The notes: a model not told the origin generated them from the letters alone. A DNA stretch of 64,000 nucleotides from Fibrobacter sp. UWR3 (GCF_900143055.1 NZ_FRCW01000002.1:186001-250000), one strand, 5' to 3'. Shown: positions 8,827-18,458, numbered from the stretch's first letter. Program-made: numbers and translations.

Positions 8827-8852
8827 TATGCATAAAAACGAATATATGCATA
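8827..8852 (+). promoter_or_regulatory. Repeated palindrome TATGCATA upstream of metH
   Basis: The palindrome tatgcata occurs at 8827-8834 and 8845-8852, 18 bases apart and each followed by aa, 26-52 bases before the metH start. The spacing fits two operator sites on nearly the same helix face, but no known regulator is assigned. It could also be part of the promoter. Confidence 0.35.
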
Positions 8853-8877
8853 AACCTCGGGTCGTGGATAGACTTAT

Positions 8878-11800
8878 ATGACGCTACGTGAAGCTTTCGA
8901 AAACAAGATGTTGCTGCTGGACGGCGGCATGGGTTCCGTGATTCAGACTTACGGGATCAAGGGCGCGAACAACGACATGCTCTCCATCGAGAAGCCGGAA
9001 ATCATTCTCGATATCCAGCGCCGCTACGTGGATGCGGGCGTGGACTGCCTGACGACGAATACGTTCTCGAGCCAGCGCGTGAGCCAGCACGAATACCACC
9101 AGGAACACCGCATTGCCGAAATGAACCGCGCCGCTGTGAAGATTGCGAAGCAGGCCGCGGCAGAGGCCATGGAAAAGTACGGACGACAGGTGTACATCCT
9201 GGGTGACGTAGGCCCCACGAGCAAGATGCTCTCGATGAGCGAAGACGTGAACGACCCCGCGAGCCGTAGCATTACTTTTGACGAACTGGAAGACGCCTAC
9301 CTGGAACAGATTCAGGTGCTGGTGGATGAAGGCGTCGACGCCATCCTGATTGAAACGATTTTCGATACGCTGAACGCGAAGGCCGCCGCAAGTGCTTTTA
9401 CGAAAGTGATGGAAAAAGTTTCACGCCCGGTTGAGGTGATGTTCTCCATGACAGTGAGCGACGCCTCGGGCAGAACACTTTCGGGCCAGACGGTGGAAGC
9501 ATTCGCCGTGAGCGTGATGCACATGCACCCACTCTCCATCGGCCTGAACTGCGGTCTCGGTGCCGACGGCATGGTGCCGTACCTGCGCCGCATGGGCAAG
9601 GTTGCGCCCTGCTACATTAGCTGTCACCCGAATGCGGGTCTCCCGAACCAGTTCGGCGGTTACGACGACACGCCCGAAGACATGGTGCGCCTGATGGGCG
9701 TTTACCTGGACGACAAGCTGGTGAACATGATTGGCGGCTGCTGCGGTACCACGCCGGAACACATCGCCGCCATGCGCAAGATGCTCGACGCCCTGCCGGC
9801 CGATTACGAACGCCGCAAGCCCGCGCCCAAGTACGCAACAAGCCCGCTACTCCGACTCGCGGGTCTCGAGCCGCTGTTCAAGGAACAGGTACGCCCCAGC
9901 GACGGTGCTGACAGCTGCAACGCCGAAGACTTCGTGAAGGTGGGCGAACGCTGCAACGTCGCCGGCTCCAAGAAGTTCCTGCGACTGATTAACGAGAAGA
10001 ATTACGACGAAGCGCTGGACATTGCACGCAAGCAGGTCGAAGACGGCGCCGACGTGATCGACGTGAACATGGACGATGGCCTCTTGGACGCCACTGCCGA
10101 AATGCAGACCTTCCTGAACCTGATTGCCTCGGACCCGGCCGTGAGCCGCGTGCCCATCATGGTGGACTCTTCCCGATTCGAAGTCATCGAGGCGGGCCTC
10201 AAGTGCATCCAGGGCAAGAGCATCGTGAACTCCATCTCCCTCAAGATGGGCGAACAGGCGTTTATCGAGCACGCGCTCACCATCAAGCGCCTGGGGGCCG
10301 CCGTCATCGTGATGCTCTTTGACGAAGAAGGCCAGGCCACCAACTACGAGCGTCGCGTGAATATTGCCGCCCGCGCCTACGACATTCTGGTGAAGCAACT
10401 GAATTTCGCGCCATCGGACATCATCTTTGACCCGAACGTGCTGACGGTCGCTACCGGCATGGCGGAACACAACGCCTACGCCATCGACTTTATCCGCGCG
10501 GTCCGCTGGATTATGGACAACCTGCCCGGCGTGCGCATCTCGGGCGGTCTTTCGAACCTCTCGTTCGCTTTCCGCGGCAACAACTACCTGCGCGAAGCGA
10601 TGCATACCACCTTCTTGCATTACGCGATTCCAAACGGTATGGGCATGGCCATCATGAACCCGAGCGCGATTATCGAATACAAGACGATTCCGCTGGAACT
10701 CCGCATGGCCATTACCGAAGTGCTGTTGAACACGGAACCGGACGCCAGCGAAGCGCTTATTGAAATTGCAAGCCGCATGACCGCGGCCGCCGCTGCCGCC
10801 AAGGAAGCGGGCACCAAGTACGACCCGAAGGCGATTTTCGCCATGAGCACGGGCGCGGGCAGTTCCGACGCGGGTAGCAACAGCGTCGCCGACTCCGCGC
10901 AGGCAAAAACCACGCCCGAGGAACGCCTGCAAGAAGCCTTACTCAAGGGAACCTCCACCACACTTCAGCCCGACCTGATGGAACTCATCAACCGCGGCGA
11001 TAGTCCCGTGGGAATTATTTCCGGCCCGCTCATGGACGGCATGAACGAAGTCGGTCGCCGCTTCGGTGAAGGCAAGATGTTCTTGCCGCAAGTGGTGAAG
11101 ACTGCCCGCACCATGAAGAAGGCGGTAGAAATCTTGCAGCCCTACATCGAGGCGGGCAAGGACGCGAATGCATCGAGCCGCGGGAAAATCGTGATTGCGA
11201 CCGTGAAGGGCGACGTGCACGATATCGGCAAGAACATCGTCTCCGTGATTATGGCCTGTAACGGCTACGAGATGGTGGACCTCGGCGTGATGATTCCCGA
11301 AGATGTAATCGTGAAGGCGGTCATCGAGAACAAGGCCGATATATTGAGCCTCTCCGGATTGATTACGCCCTCGCTCGAAGAAATGTGCACTGTCGCGAAG
11401 GCCATGCAGGCTGCGGGCCAGCGCATCCCGATTATCGTCGGCGGCGCAACGACCTCGCCCACGCACACGGCCGTAAAGATTGCCCCGTGCTACGAAGGCC
11501 CCGTATTCCACGTGCGCGACGCCGCCAGCAACCCGGGCCTCGTGCAAAAGCTCTTGGACCCCGCGACCAGCGAGCAGACCATTCAGGAAAACCGCGAAGA
11601 ACAGCAGCGCATTCGCGACAAGCAAAACGGCATCCAAACCGAAGCCGCAAGCGCCATGGCCGCAGCAGAGAAGACTCCGCTCGAACGCCGCTACCTTTGC
11701 GACTGGAGCAAGTACCAGCCGGTGGAGCCTCCGTTCATGGGCGAAAGCAAACTCCCGCCCATCGCGCTCGAAAAAGTCATCCCGCTTATCAGCTGGGAAT

Positions 11801-12495
11801 ACTTCTTCTTCACCTGGAAAATCAAGCCGGACCAAGAAGAAGCAAAGAAACTCAAGGCCGACGCCGAAGCGCTCATCAAGAGTCTCACAAAGCCCGAGTA
11901 TGCGCTGCGTGCCGTGCAGGCGTTCTACCCTGCAGCCGGTACGGAAAATTCCATCAAGTTCAACACGGGCCGTACCGGCACCGACTCCGACTTTGTCGAA
12001 GTCGTGACGGCACGCCAGCAGAACCCGGAAGGCACCTGCCTTGCCCTCTGCGACTACGTTGCACCCGCAAACGCGAATACCGCAAGCATCTTCGCCGCTC
12101 CCGCCGGTAAGGATGTTTTCCGCGACATCGTGGGTGCCTTCGCCGTCACCGTGAGCGACGCCTTCGTCAAACGCCTCGAAAAGCTGAAAGCCGAACAGGG
12201 CGGCAGCGACTACGACGTTCTTTTGATGCAGACCGTCGCCGACCGCCTCGCCGAAGCCGGCGCCGAATACCTGAGCCAGGAACTCGCGCGCACCAAGGGC
12301 TGGAAGGGCATCCGCCCGGCCGTCGGCTACCCCGTGCTCCCGAACATCAAGGAAATCTTCAACGTCGCGAAACTCATCGATTTTAACAGCGTAGGCATCA
12401 GCCTCACCGAGAACGGCGCCATGTACCCGCAGGCCTCCGTGAGCGGCCTCTACATCAGCCACCCCGAAATCGACTACTTCCACGTGAAGGTGTAA
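8878..12495 (+). CDS. metH: Cobalamin-dependent methionine synthase
   Basis: A full-length 1205-residue MetH, which transfers a methyl group from methyltetrahydrofolate via cobalamin to homocysteine. All modules are present in order: homocysteine/zinc domain (about 1-330; Cys in GLNCGLGADG and the pair in IGGCCGTTPEHI), folate-binding domain (about 350-620; VGERCNVAGSKKF, DVNMDDGLLD), helical cap (about 690-790), cobalamin domain with GDVHDIGKNIVSVI (His is the lower cobalt ligand), and AdoMet reactivation domain (about 950-1205; RPAVGYPVLPN, TENGAMYPQASVSGLY). It stands alone between a heptad array and a small gene. I see no cobalamin or SAM riboswitch in the 213-base gap upstream, only a repeated palindrome. 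Confidence 0.97.
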   Translation: MTLREAFENKMLLLDGGMGSVIQTYGIKGANNDMLSIEKPEIILDIQRRYVDAGVDCLTTNTFSSQRVSQHEYHQEHRIAEMNRAAVKIAKQAAAEAMEKYGRQVYILGDVGPTSKMLSMSEDVNDPASRSITFDELEDAYLEQIQVLVDEGVDAILIETIFDTLNAKAAASAFTKVMEKVSRPVEVMFSMTVSDASGRTLSGQTVEAFAVSVMHMHPLSIGLNCGLGADGMVPYLRRMGKVAPCYISCHPNAGLPNQFGGYDDTPEDMVRLMGVYLDDKLVNMIGGCCGTTPEHIAAMRKMLDALPADYERRKPAPKYATSPLLRLAGLEPLFKEQVRPSDGADSCNAEDFVKVGERCNVAGSKKFLRLINEKNYDEALDIARKQVEDGADVIDVNMDDGLLDATAEMQTFLNLIASDPAVSRVPIMVDSSRFEVIEAGLKCIQGKSIVNSISLKMGEQAFIEHALTIKRLGAAVIVMLFDEEGQATNYERRVNIAARAYDILVKQLNFAPSDIIFDPNVLTVATGMAEHNAYAIDFIRAVRWIMDNLPGVRISGGLSNLSFAFRGNNYLREAMHTTFLHYAIPNGMGMAIMNPSAIIEYKTIPLELRMAITEVLLNTEPDASEALIEIASRMTAAAAAAKEAGTKYDPKAIFAMSTGAGSSDAGSNSVADSAQAKTTPEERLQEALLKGTSTTLQPDLMELINRGDSPVGIISGPLMDGMNEVGRRFGEGKMFLPQVVKTARTMKKAVEILQPYIEAGKDANASSRGKIVIATVKGDVHDIGKNIVSVIMACNGYEMVDLGVMIPEDVIVKAVIENKADILSLSGLITPSLEEMCTVAKAMQAAGQRIPIIVGGATTSPTHTAVKIAPCYEGPVFHVRDAASNPGLVQKLLDPATSEQTIQENREEQQRIRDKQNGIQTEAASAMAAAEKTPLERRYLCDWSKYQPVEPPFMGESKLPPIALEKVIPLISWEYFFFTWKIKPDQEEAKKLKADAEALIKSLTKPEYALRAVQAFYPAAGTENSIKFNTGRTGTDSDFVEVVTARQQNPEGTCLALCDYVAPANANTASIFAAPAGKDVFRDIVGAFAVTVSDAFVKRLEKLKAEQGGSDYDVLLMQTVADRLAEAGAEYLSQELARTKGWKGIRPAVGYPVLPNIKEIFNVAKLIDFNSVGISLTENGAMYPQASVSGLYISHPEIDYFHVKV

Positions 12496-12521
12496 ATCGC
12501 CCGTTTCGCAAAAACGCCCTA

Positions 12522-12550
12522 TTGACTTCGCACTGTTTTTTGATTAAATT
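12522..12550 (+). promoter_or_regulatory. Sigma-70-like promoter for the gene at 12574
   Basis: TTGACT (12522-12527), 17-base spacer, TAAATT (12545-12550), placed 24 bases before the start codon. Confidence 0.5.
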
Positions 12551-12573
12551 AACAGCAGATTGCGAGGTACATT

Positions 12574-12993
12574 ATGAAAGACAGACAAGATCTTCCCGAA
12601 CTAGCCAAGGCGTACCTTTTCGCTATAAAGATTACATTTGACAACATTCTCCCCGACAAGGCGGAGGAATTTAACGAGCTCGCCAACAACCTTTCGGCAC
12701 GCTGCCGCAAGGTCAAGTTCCTCAAGGAAAACACGAGCGACGTCTACACCATCGTGGAAATTTCTTTCGACGAGTTCGAGGACTTTTTGGTCACGACCTG
12801 CATCAAGAACGAATACCTGAAAAGTTTCCGCATGACAATCGACCACTACTCGTCGAACATGAAGCTCGTCTACAGCGAGAAATTCTTTGACTGCAAGGCC
12901 GTCTACGTCGAGGAATTCGCCTACGACAAGTTCGACACCAACCAGGAACGCCTAGTCAAGACCATCGGCGTCAAGTGCAAGCGCGGACATTAA
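12574..12993 (+). CDS. Conserved-looking hypothetical protein, 139 aa
   Basis: I do not recognise this protein. It has 139 residues, no signal peptide and no membrane segment, and a mixed alpha/beta composition rich in Phe, Lys, Glu and Asp, consistent with a small cytoplasmic protein (MKDRQDLPELAKAYLF at the N-terminus; IVEISFDEFEDFLVTTCIKNEYLKS in the middle). Codon use resembles the neighbours. It has its own recognisable promoter and a ribosome binding site (gcgaggtacatt), so it is very likely expressed as a single gene; the next gene is on the other strand and convergent. Confidence 0.7.
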   Translation: MKDRQDLPELAKAYLFAIKITFDNILPDKAEEFNELANNLSARCRKVKFLKENTSDVYTIVEISFDEFEDFLVTTCIKNEYLKSFRMTIDHYSSNMKLVYSEKFFDCKAVYVEEFAYDKFDTNQERLVKTIGVKCKRGH

Positions 12994-13011
12994 ACCCGCG
13001 CGAGCCCCACC

Positions 13012-13842
13012 CTATTTGCGTATAGTAGGTACGCACGAAAGCAGTTTTTTCGTGTATTCGTGCTGAGGGTCCGTAAGCACGGAGTCTGCGGGCCCGCGCT
13101 CCACCACCTTGCCAAAGTACATGACAAGCACGTCGTCCGAAATCGCACGCACCACCTGCATGTCGTGGCTAATGAAAAGTATGCTGAGCCCGAGATCGCG
13201 CCTCAGGTCGTCGAGCAGGTGTAGAATCTGCGCCTGCACCGATACGTCCAGCGCGCTCGTAACCTCGTCGCAAAGCAGGACCTTCGGTTCGACCATCAGG
13301 CTACGCGCAATGCAGAGCCTCTGCCGCTGGCCTCCCGAAAACTCGTGCGGGAACTTCTCCATCGCGCCGTGCGGAATGGACACGCGTTCCAGCAACTCGA
13401 CAGCACGCTGCCGCGCCTTCTCGAAAGTGACCTTGCGGGCCACCAGCGGGGCGGTGAGTATTTCCTCTACCGTCTGTCGCGGGTTCAGGCTGCTGAACGG
13501 GTCCTGGAACACCATCTGCACCACGTCGCACACGCGCGCAGGCTTCTCGCCCCCCTCGGGAGCAATCTTCCCGCACTGCACGCCCCTCCCGAAAATTTTC
13601 ACGCTGCCCGACGCAAGCGGCACGAGCCCCACCAGGGACTTCACGAGGGTCGACTTCCCGCAGCCCGATTCGCCCACCACGCTCAAGGTCTTGCCCTGTT
13701 CCAGCGTGAACGAGACGCCATCGACCGCGGTGAAGTAGTCCTTCACCTTTCCGAACACGCCACCCCGCACCGGGAACCGGACCGTAAGCCCGCTCGCCTC
13801 GATGGCGGGTACACCCGCGGGAGCCGCCTGCTGATTAGGCAT
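13012..13842 (-). CDS. OppF/DppF-type oligopeptide ABC ATPase, solitary
   Basis: A 276-residue ABC ATPase of the peptide/nickel importer type: Walker A GESGCGKST, Q-loop VQMVFQDPFSSLNP (diagnostic for OppF/DppF), signature FSGGQRQRLCIARSL, Walker B VLLCDEVTSALD, switch His in ILFISHDMQV, and the C-terminal PQHEYTKKLLS segment. The start is placed at 13842: the ATG overlaps the xseB stop (ATGCCTAA), with ribosome site ggggagg. An upstream ATG at 13881 in the same frame is less likely because it lies deep inside xseB. No permease, OppD or binding protein lies nearby, so its partners must be encoded elsewhere. Confidence 0.88.
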   Translation of the reverse strand: MPNQQAAPAGVPAIEASGLTVRFPVRGGVFGKVKDYFTAVDGVSFTLEQGKTLSVVGESGCGKSTLVKSLVGLVPLASGSVKIFGRGVQCGKIAPEGGEKPARVCDVVQMVFQDPFSSLNPRQTVEEILTAPLVARKVTFEKARQRAVELLERVSIPHGAMEKFPHEFSGGQRQRLCIARSLMVEPKVLLCDEVTSALDVSVQAQILHLLDDLRRDLGLSILFISHDMQVVRAISDDVLVMYFGKVVERGPADSVLTDPQHEYTKKLLSCVPTIRK

Positions 13843-14047
13843 CGGCCTCCCCATCCAGGCTTTCCAGGGCTTCCTGGACATTCTTCTCCGTCTCGAGGAG
13901 AATCTGGCGGCACTTCTTCAGCAGGGCCGTCGCCTCCTGGACACTCCCCGCCAGCTCGTCAATTTCCATCTCGGAATTGTCGATACGCGTAAGGATAGCC
14001 TCCAGGCGCTCCATCGAGTTCTTGTACTCTAGATTTTCTTTGCTCAT
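13835..14047 (-). CDS. xseB: Exodeoxyribonuclease VII small subunit
   Basis: A 70-residue, almost entirely helical acidic protein matching XseB: NSMERLEAILTRIDNSEMEIDELAGSVQEATALLKKCRQIL. With XseA it makes the bidirectional single-strand exonuclease VII. Length is normal for the family. xseA is not adjacent. Its 3' end overlaps the start of the OppF-like gene by 8 bases, implying translational coupling. Confidence 0.9.
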   Translation of the reverse strand: MSKENLEYKNSMERLEAILTRIDNSEMEIDELAGSVQEATALLKKCRQILLETEKNVQEALESLDGEADA

Positions 14048-14152
14048 GTGTGGGAATATAGTTATTTGTACAAAACATTCGTCCGCTTTTAATTACATTT
14101 ACCCCCAGTGGAGAAAAAAGAGACTCACAGCCTGCGGATGACACCCGCGGGT

Positions 14153-14857
14153 ATGCGCAAGGGTTTCCGCATCGCGTGCGGGGCGGTTTTTGTGGTCGTT
14201 GCGCTCGCGCTCCTGGGTTGCCTTGACCTCCCCGATGCCCCGAACGAGAGCCAATACGTGGAACGCGTCGACGTGTTCCTGTTCCAGGAAGGCAACCAGG
14301 ATTCCACGCTCCTGAAGATTCGCCCGAACGACTCGGCGATTATCAGGGCAGCCATCTATCCGAGGCAGTTCAAGAACAACCTCACGTTCCGCTGGCTTTT
14401 CTGCATCGGGGATTCCACAGCCGTCATCGGCGACAGCCTCACGTACACAATCCCGAGTTCGCCCAAGATACACGACATCCCGAACGCGCTTGAGGTCGCG
14501 GACGGGGTCGGGAACACCATCCGCAAGGATTTCAAGGTCAGCGTGAACATGGCTCCCGCGCTCCATTCCACCACCATCCCCGCCAACGGCGCAACGCTCT
14601 ACGGCAACAAGCACACGTCCATCCTGTTCAAGTGGAAATCCTACGACTTCGATTCCTTCGACGAGAACAAGCTCGAGCACACGCTCGTCATCGACGGTGT
14701 GGAGTACCCCGTAGGCCACCTCGAAGAGATTATGCAGTCCGGATTCGGCGAAGGCGAGCACACGTTCCAGATTATGGTGAAGGATTCCTTCGGCGATGCG
14801 GATACGCTCCCGGTCTACAGGTTCTACATGCTCGACACGCTCGGGGGCAGCCTATGA
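14153..14857 (+). CDS. Lipoprotein with PKD/Ig-like domains (cassette gene 1)
   Basis: A 234-residue predicted lipoprotein (hydrophobic stretch, lipobox LLGC, then LDLPDAPNES). Two beta-sandwich-like regions follow: one around FRWLFCIGDSTAVIGDSL and one around FKWKSYDFDSFDENKLEHTLVIDGVEY, which resembles Ig/FN3-like folds. I do not recognise a family. In-frame GTG 14108 and ATG 14141 are alternative starts; 14153 gives the most compact signal peptide, none has a good ribosome site. It is the first of five genes joined by overlapping stop/start codons (ATGA at 14854), and shares its domain layout with the next two, so the three are probably distant paralogues. Confidence 0.7.
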   Translation: MRKGFRIACGAVFVVVALALLGCLDLPDAPNESQYVERVDVFLFQEGNQDSTLLKIRPNDSAIIRAAIYPRQFKNNLTFRWLFCIGDSTAVIGDSLTYTIPSSPKIHDIPNALEVADGVGNTIRKDFKVSVNMAPALHSTTIPANGATLYGNKHTSILFKWKSYDFDSFDENKLEHTLVIDGVEYPVGHLEEIMQSGFGEGEHTFQIMVKDSFGDADTLPVYRFYMLDTLGGSL

Positions 14858-16437
14858 CGCGTGCCTTCCGTGCCATTTTCGCGTTCACGCTCGCGCTCGC
14901 ACTCGCGGGTCAGTTCTCGGCATGCAGCAACGGCGAGGACTACCTCTACGACGAGGAACAGTCCACGTTTATCGAGGTTTCCGCCGAGATGGCGTCTTCG
15001 TTCGATTCCAGCAGCACGCGGGCGAAGTCCGACACGCTCACTCCCGCCGACACGCTCATTTTCATCGCGAACATTCTCCCCTCCAAGTCCATCAAGATAA
15101 AGCGCTACCTCTGGACCATGGACGGCGAGCCCCTCTCGTACGATTTCAGTTTCCGCAAGAGCATCGAGGAGCCGGGCCTGCACAAGATTGCGTTCTTCCT
15201 CGAGACCTACCTGGGCGACACGCTCTCGGACACGCTCTCCCTGCTCATTTCGAACCTCCCGGTACTCGACGAGAACAAGTTCATCCCCGCGCGGCACTCG
15301 CAGGGGCTCCCGACATCGGGCGGGGTTTCGTTCGCGTGGGATGCCTACGACCCGGATTCCATCGCGAGCCTGCACTACCACTTTACCATCGAGGGCATTG
15401 TCGATACCGTAGTTCCGGAGCAGGGCTTTACCTACTGGGGCGACCTCCCGCCGCTCGAGCACCTGCGGTGGAGCGTGCAGGCGATAAACGAGTTCGGGTT
15501 TGCTTCGCGCGAAAAAATCCACGGGGATTTCTTTACCCGCGGTGGCATCGGCGAGGCGGGCCTTACGGGCGCGGTCACCACGAGTGCCGCGACAAGCGGC
15601 TCGGGTCAATTCGATTTCGGCGTGAACGTCACCGTACGCGACACCTTCAATCGGGTTGTCCTCACGAAAGACTTCCCGAGCAACAACCTTACCACGGGGC
15701 CATTCGCCGTATCGCCCTTAAGTGCGGGCAGATACAGCATCGAGGTTTCCATTCCCGAATATCCCGACTTTGCCGGCGATACGTTCGACGTTACGCTCCA
15801 GGCGGGCGAAGTGCTTGACCTGGACACGATTACCCTGCGCGATACCGTGCGCCCGCACATTGCCGTGCTTGCCGCGGGCTCAGCATTCACGAAAATCGAC
15901 ACGCTCGACTACAGCGACACGCTCAAGTTCCTCGTGCTGGATTTCGGTACGCCCTCCTCGCAGGTGACCGTTTCCGCGTTCCTGGAATCCACTCTCCTTA
16001 CCGAGACAGCGGTTTCGGGCGACACGTTCACAGTAATCCTCCCCTCGTCCGCACGCACATGGAACAGGCGCCTGCTCGATATTGTCGCCATCGACGCGAG
16101 CAAGAACAAGACCGTGCGCAACTACGTCATCGAGGGGGCCGATTCCTGGTTCAGGTCGAACCCCAACCCGACCCTAATCACGAGCGATTCCGTCCGCCTC
16201 TACATCCTGGACAACAACCGCTACGGATTCAAGCCCGACACGTTCTACTTCCACTTCGGCAACCGCAAAATCGCGCAGTACGCAAACGACGTTCCGCTCT
16301 ACTCGCAGACGTTCCTGAAAATTGAATTCAACGAGGGCGAAAACACAATCATGAGCGGGATCCGCTACACGAACGGGATTACACAGTGGAAGCGCTGGAC
16401 ACTCATCCGGAACAACTCTACGGGAGGCTCGCCATGA
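14854..16437 (+). CDS. Lipoprotein with Ig-like domains (cassette gene 2)
   Basis: A 527-residue predicted lipoprotein (lipobox FSAC, then SNGEDYLYDEEQ). Layout: Ser/Thr-rich start, PKD-like domain (YLWTMDGEPLSYDFSFRK), second Ig-like domain (VSFAWDAYDPDSIASLHYHFTIEG), a carboxypeptidase-regulatory-like beta domain (AGRYSIEVSIPEYPDF) and C-terminal beta domains. The start ATG overlaps the previous stop (ATGA, 14854-14857), and the next gene starts the same way, so translation is coupled. No enzyme motif is visible. A structural or binding role at the outer membrane is an inference from lipidation and all-beta architecture. Confidence 0.75.
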   Translation: MTRAFRAIFAFTLALALAGQFSACSNGEDYLYDEEQSTFIEVSAEMASSFDSSSTRAKSDTLTPADTLIFIANILPSKSIKIKRYLWTMDGEPLSYDFSFRKSIEEPGLHKIAFFLETYLGDTLSDTLSLLISNLPVLDENKFIPARHSQGLPTSGGVSFAWDAYDPDSIASLHYHFTIEGIVDTVVPEQGFTYWGDLPPLEHLRWSVQAINEFGFASREKIHGDFFTRGGIGEAGLTGAVTTSAATSGSGQFDFGVNVTVRDTFNRVVLTKDFPSNNLTTGPFAVSPLSAGRYSIEVSIPEYPDFAGDTFDVTLQAGEVLDLDTITLRDTVRPHIAVLAAGSAFTKIDTLDYSDTLKFLVLDFGTPSSQVTVSAFLESTLLTETAVSGDTFTVILPSSARTWNRRLLDIVAIDASKNKTVRNYVIEGADSWFRSNPNPTLITSDSVRLYILDNNRYGFKPDTFYFHFGNRKIAQYANDVPLYSQTFLKIEFNEGENTIMSGIRYTNGITQWKRWTLIRNNSTGGSP

Positions 16438-17825
16438 AACGCCTAGCCTCCGTGATTTCCATGCTCGCAACCGCGGTCGCATTCTTTGCCTGCGGAGATT
16501 CGCACCTGGTCGAAGACAGCGACCAGCCTACACTCGACCAGCACATCTTTGTGCTGCCCGACCGCTTTGCCGGACAGCCCTACAACTTCGGCTCGCCCGC
16601 AACGAACGTCTATCTCGACACGAACCAGTCCGTGAAATTCTGGGCGACATACAGCCTGGACGGGCAGTTTATTTCCACGGATGCCGACGAGGAACTCTAC
16701 CTGAACCACAACTGGATTATCGACGGAGAGAACTACAACATCTCGCCCCTGCGCCACAAGTTCTCGACACCCGGGTTAAAGCGCGGGATACTCGAGACGG
16801 TAGACCTGCTGAACGACACGCTGCGCGATACGGTGAACATCTACGTGAACACCCCCGTCTCTGTCGCCATTATCGCCCCGGTCAACGGTTTCAACCGCGT
16901 ATATCCCGGCCCGAACAGCAGCGTGGAACTCCGCTGGACCCTTGCAGGCGCCGACCCCTGGGAAAAATCCACGTGCTACGTGCACGCGGCTTACGACAGG
17001 GAAAACGTGTGGCGTAACGCCATCGGCAAGGTGGACTGCAACGAAGGCGCCACTCTCAACGGCACGTTCCTGGGCGATTCCCTCACGAGCTACATCATGG
17101 CCCACCCCGAGCGCGACACGTCCGTTTCCATATACTGGGGCGTAAAGGCAATCCTTTCTACCGATGACGGCTTCGAGGAACGCGACTCCACCGACATCTT
17201 CTATTTCTCCACGCTATTCATGCATACCGATTCTGCGGTCATCAGCATCCCTGTCGTGTACGACAATCTGCGCAACATGTCGATACACACGCGGCTCCTT
17301 GTAACAAGCAGTACCGGCGACACGCTCGCCCAGCTCAATTCAAAGACCAACCCGACGACTTTCACCACGAAGGTCGCGGCACAGACCGGTATCCGCATCC
17401 ATGTCGACGACGGCAACAGGAAGGAATTCCTGTCCGACGACGTTATCGTGAACACGTCCGCCGGCGCATTGACCATCGTGGATACAATCCACATGCAGGA
17501 TCATGTGCAGCCGCAGGTGGCCCCGCTCAGCAACGCCATTGGCTTCAACGACAGCATCGCCTTCTACGTTCTCGATGACGGCACGGGAATTAACCCCAAC
17601 CGCATCCACGTTTCCGTAGATTCCGATTCCGTCGAATTCAATTACGACGAGCCGTTCATCAAGTTCAGGAGCAGGTGCTTTGTCGGGTGTACCATCCGGA
17701 TTTCTGTCGAGGACAACGCCCGCAACATGAACCCCAAGGTGTTCTGGGAAACCAGGGCAAAGCAGGGATTCCTCGACACGCTCTACATAGACGGTCCATT
17801 CACCGAACTTTCGGGGGAAAGATGA
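16434..17825 (+). CDS. Lipoprotein with Ig-like domains (cassette gene 3)
   Basis: A 463-residue predicted lipoprotein (hydrophobic stretch, lipobox FFAC, then GDSHLVEDSDQ). It repeats the architecture of the preceding protein: PKD-like domain (LNHNWIIDGENYNI), Ig-like domain (SVELRWTLAGADPWEKSTCYV), and C-terminal domain with IAFYVLDDGTGINPNRIHVSV and ISVEDNARNMNPKVFW, similar in pattern to the 'KFLVLDFG ... IDASKNKTV' region of cassette gene 2. Start ATG overlaps the previous stop as ATGA, and its own stop overlaps the next start. Unknown function. Confidence 0.75.
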   Translation: MKRLASVISMLATAVAFFACGDSHLVEDSDQPTLDQHIFVLPDRFAGQPYNFGSPATNVYLDTNQSVKFWATYSLDGQFISTDADEELYLNHNWIIDGENYNISPLRHKFSTPGLKRGILETVDLLNDTLRDTVNIYVNTPVSVAIIAPVNGFNRVYPGPNSSVELRWTLAGADPWEKSTCYVHAAYDRENVWRNAIGKVDCNEGATLNGTFLGDSLTSYIMAHPERDTSVSIYWGVKAILSTDDGFEERDSTDIFYFSTLFMHTDSAVISIPVVYDNLRNMSIHTRLLVTSSTGDTLAQLNSKTNPTTFTTKVAAQTGIRIHVDDGNRKEFLSDDVIVNTSAGALTIVDTIHMQDHVQPQVAPLSNAIGFNDSIAFYVLDDGTGINPNRIHVSVDSDSVEFNYDEPFIKFRSRCFVGCTIRISVEDNARNMNPKVFWETRAKQGFLDTLYIDGPFTELSGER

Positions 17826-18448
17826 TTTCGAAGTTTTCCCTGATATTCGCGCTCGCTCTCGCCTCCCTCGCCCTTGCACAGGAGGCGCACAGGTATCTGC
17901 ACATCTCGACGAACCCCTCGTACGCAGATGCCTATGTGAATTCCACCCGCAAGAACTTTGCCGCGAACCCGGACGTAAGCCTCCCCGGCTACATCGAGGT
18001 TCCCGCTGGCGAGGGCAACGTGCTGGTGACCATATTCAAGCCCGGCTACAGGGACACGACCATCAACGTGACTGTTTCTGACAAGGACACATCGTACCTC
18101 ATCGTTTCGCTTTCGCCCAGTTATGACGACGTGTATCTTGAACGCCAGCAGAAGGCGCTCTCGCACCGCACGCGCAGGAACATAGGCTTCAAGCTCGCCA
18201 TCGCATCGGCGGCCCCGCTTGTCGCAAGCGGAATCGCGGCGCTCGTGACCGAATACAACATCGGCAAGGCGAACGACAAGAAAGACCTTATCGAGAAGAG
18301 CGTCATACGGGAAGGCGACGAATATGCACGCAACCTGGAGCGCTACGGGGAATACCGGGATGACGCGGAATCGGCAAAAAAAGTCACCGTAGGGACATTC
18401 ATTGCGGGGGTAGCACTCCTCGGATTCGGCTTGATACTTTCGTTTTAG
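17822..18448 (+). CDS. PEGA-domain protein with C-terminal membrane hairpin (cassette gene 4)
   Basis: A 208-residue protein with a cleavable signal peptide (ending LALAQ), a PEGA domain (about residues 25-95: HISTNPSYADAYVNSTRK ... VLVTIFKPGYRDTTINV) and a C-terminal part with two hydrophobic segments (KLAIASAAPLVASGIAALV and FIAGVALLGFGLILSF) around a charged loop. PEGA domains are beta-rich surface/periplasmic modules found in lipoproteins and S-layer-like proteins. Start ATG overlaps the stop of cassette gene 3 (ATGA). The same C-terminal two-helix module ends the next protein and the one at 42151-43476. Confidence 0.8.
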   Translation: MISKFSLIFALALASLALAQEAHRYLHISTNPSYADAYVNSTRKNFAANPDVSLPGYIEVPAGEGNVLVTIFKPGYRDTTINVTVSDKDTSYLIVSLSPSYDDVYLERQQKALSHRTRRNIGFKLAIASAAPLVASGIAALVTEYNIGKANDKKDLIEKSVIREGDEYARNLERYGEYRDDAESAKKVTVGTFIAGVALLGFGLILSF

Positions 18449-18458
18449 CGGGTAAACC

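Noticed and set aside
8665-8877. Cobalamin or SAM riboswitch upstream of metH
   Set aside because: No B12 box or SAM-I core could be found; the space is taken up by the heptad array and the TATGCATA pair.
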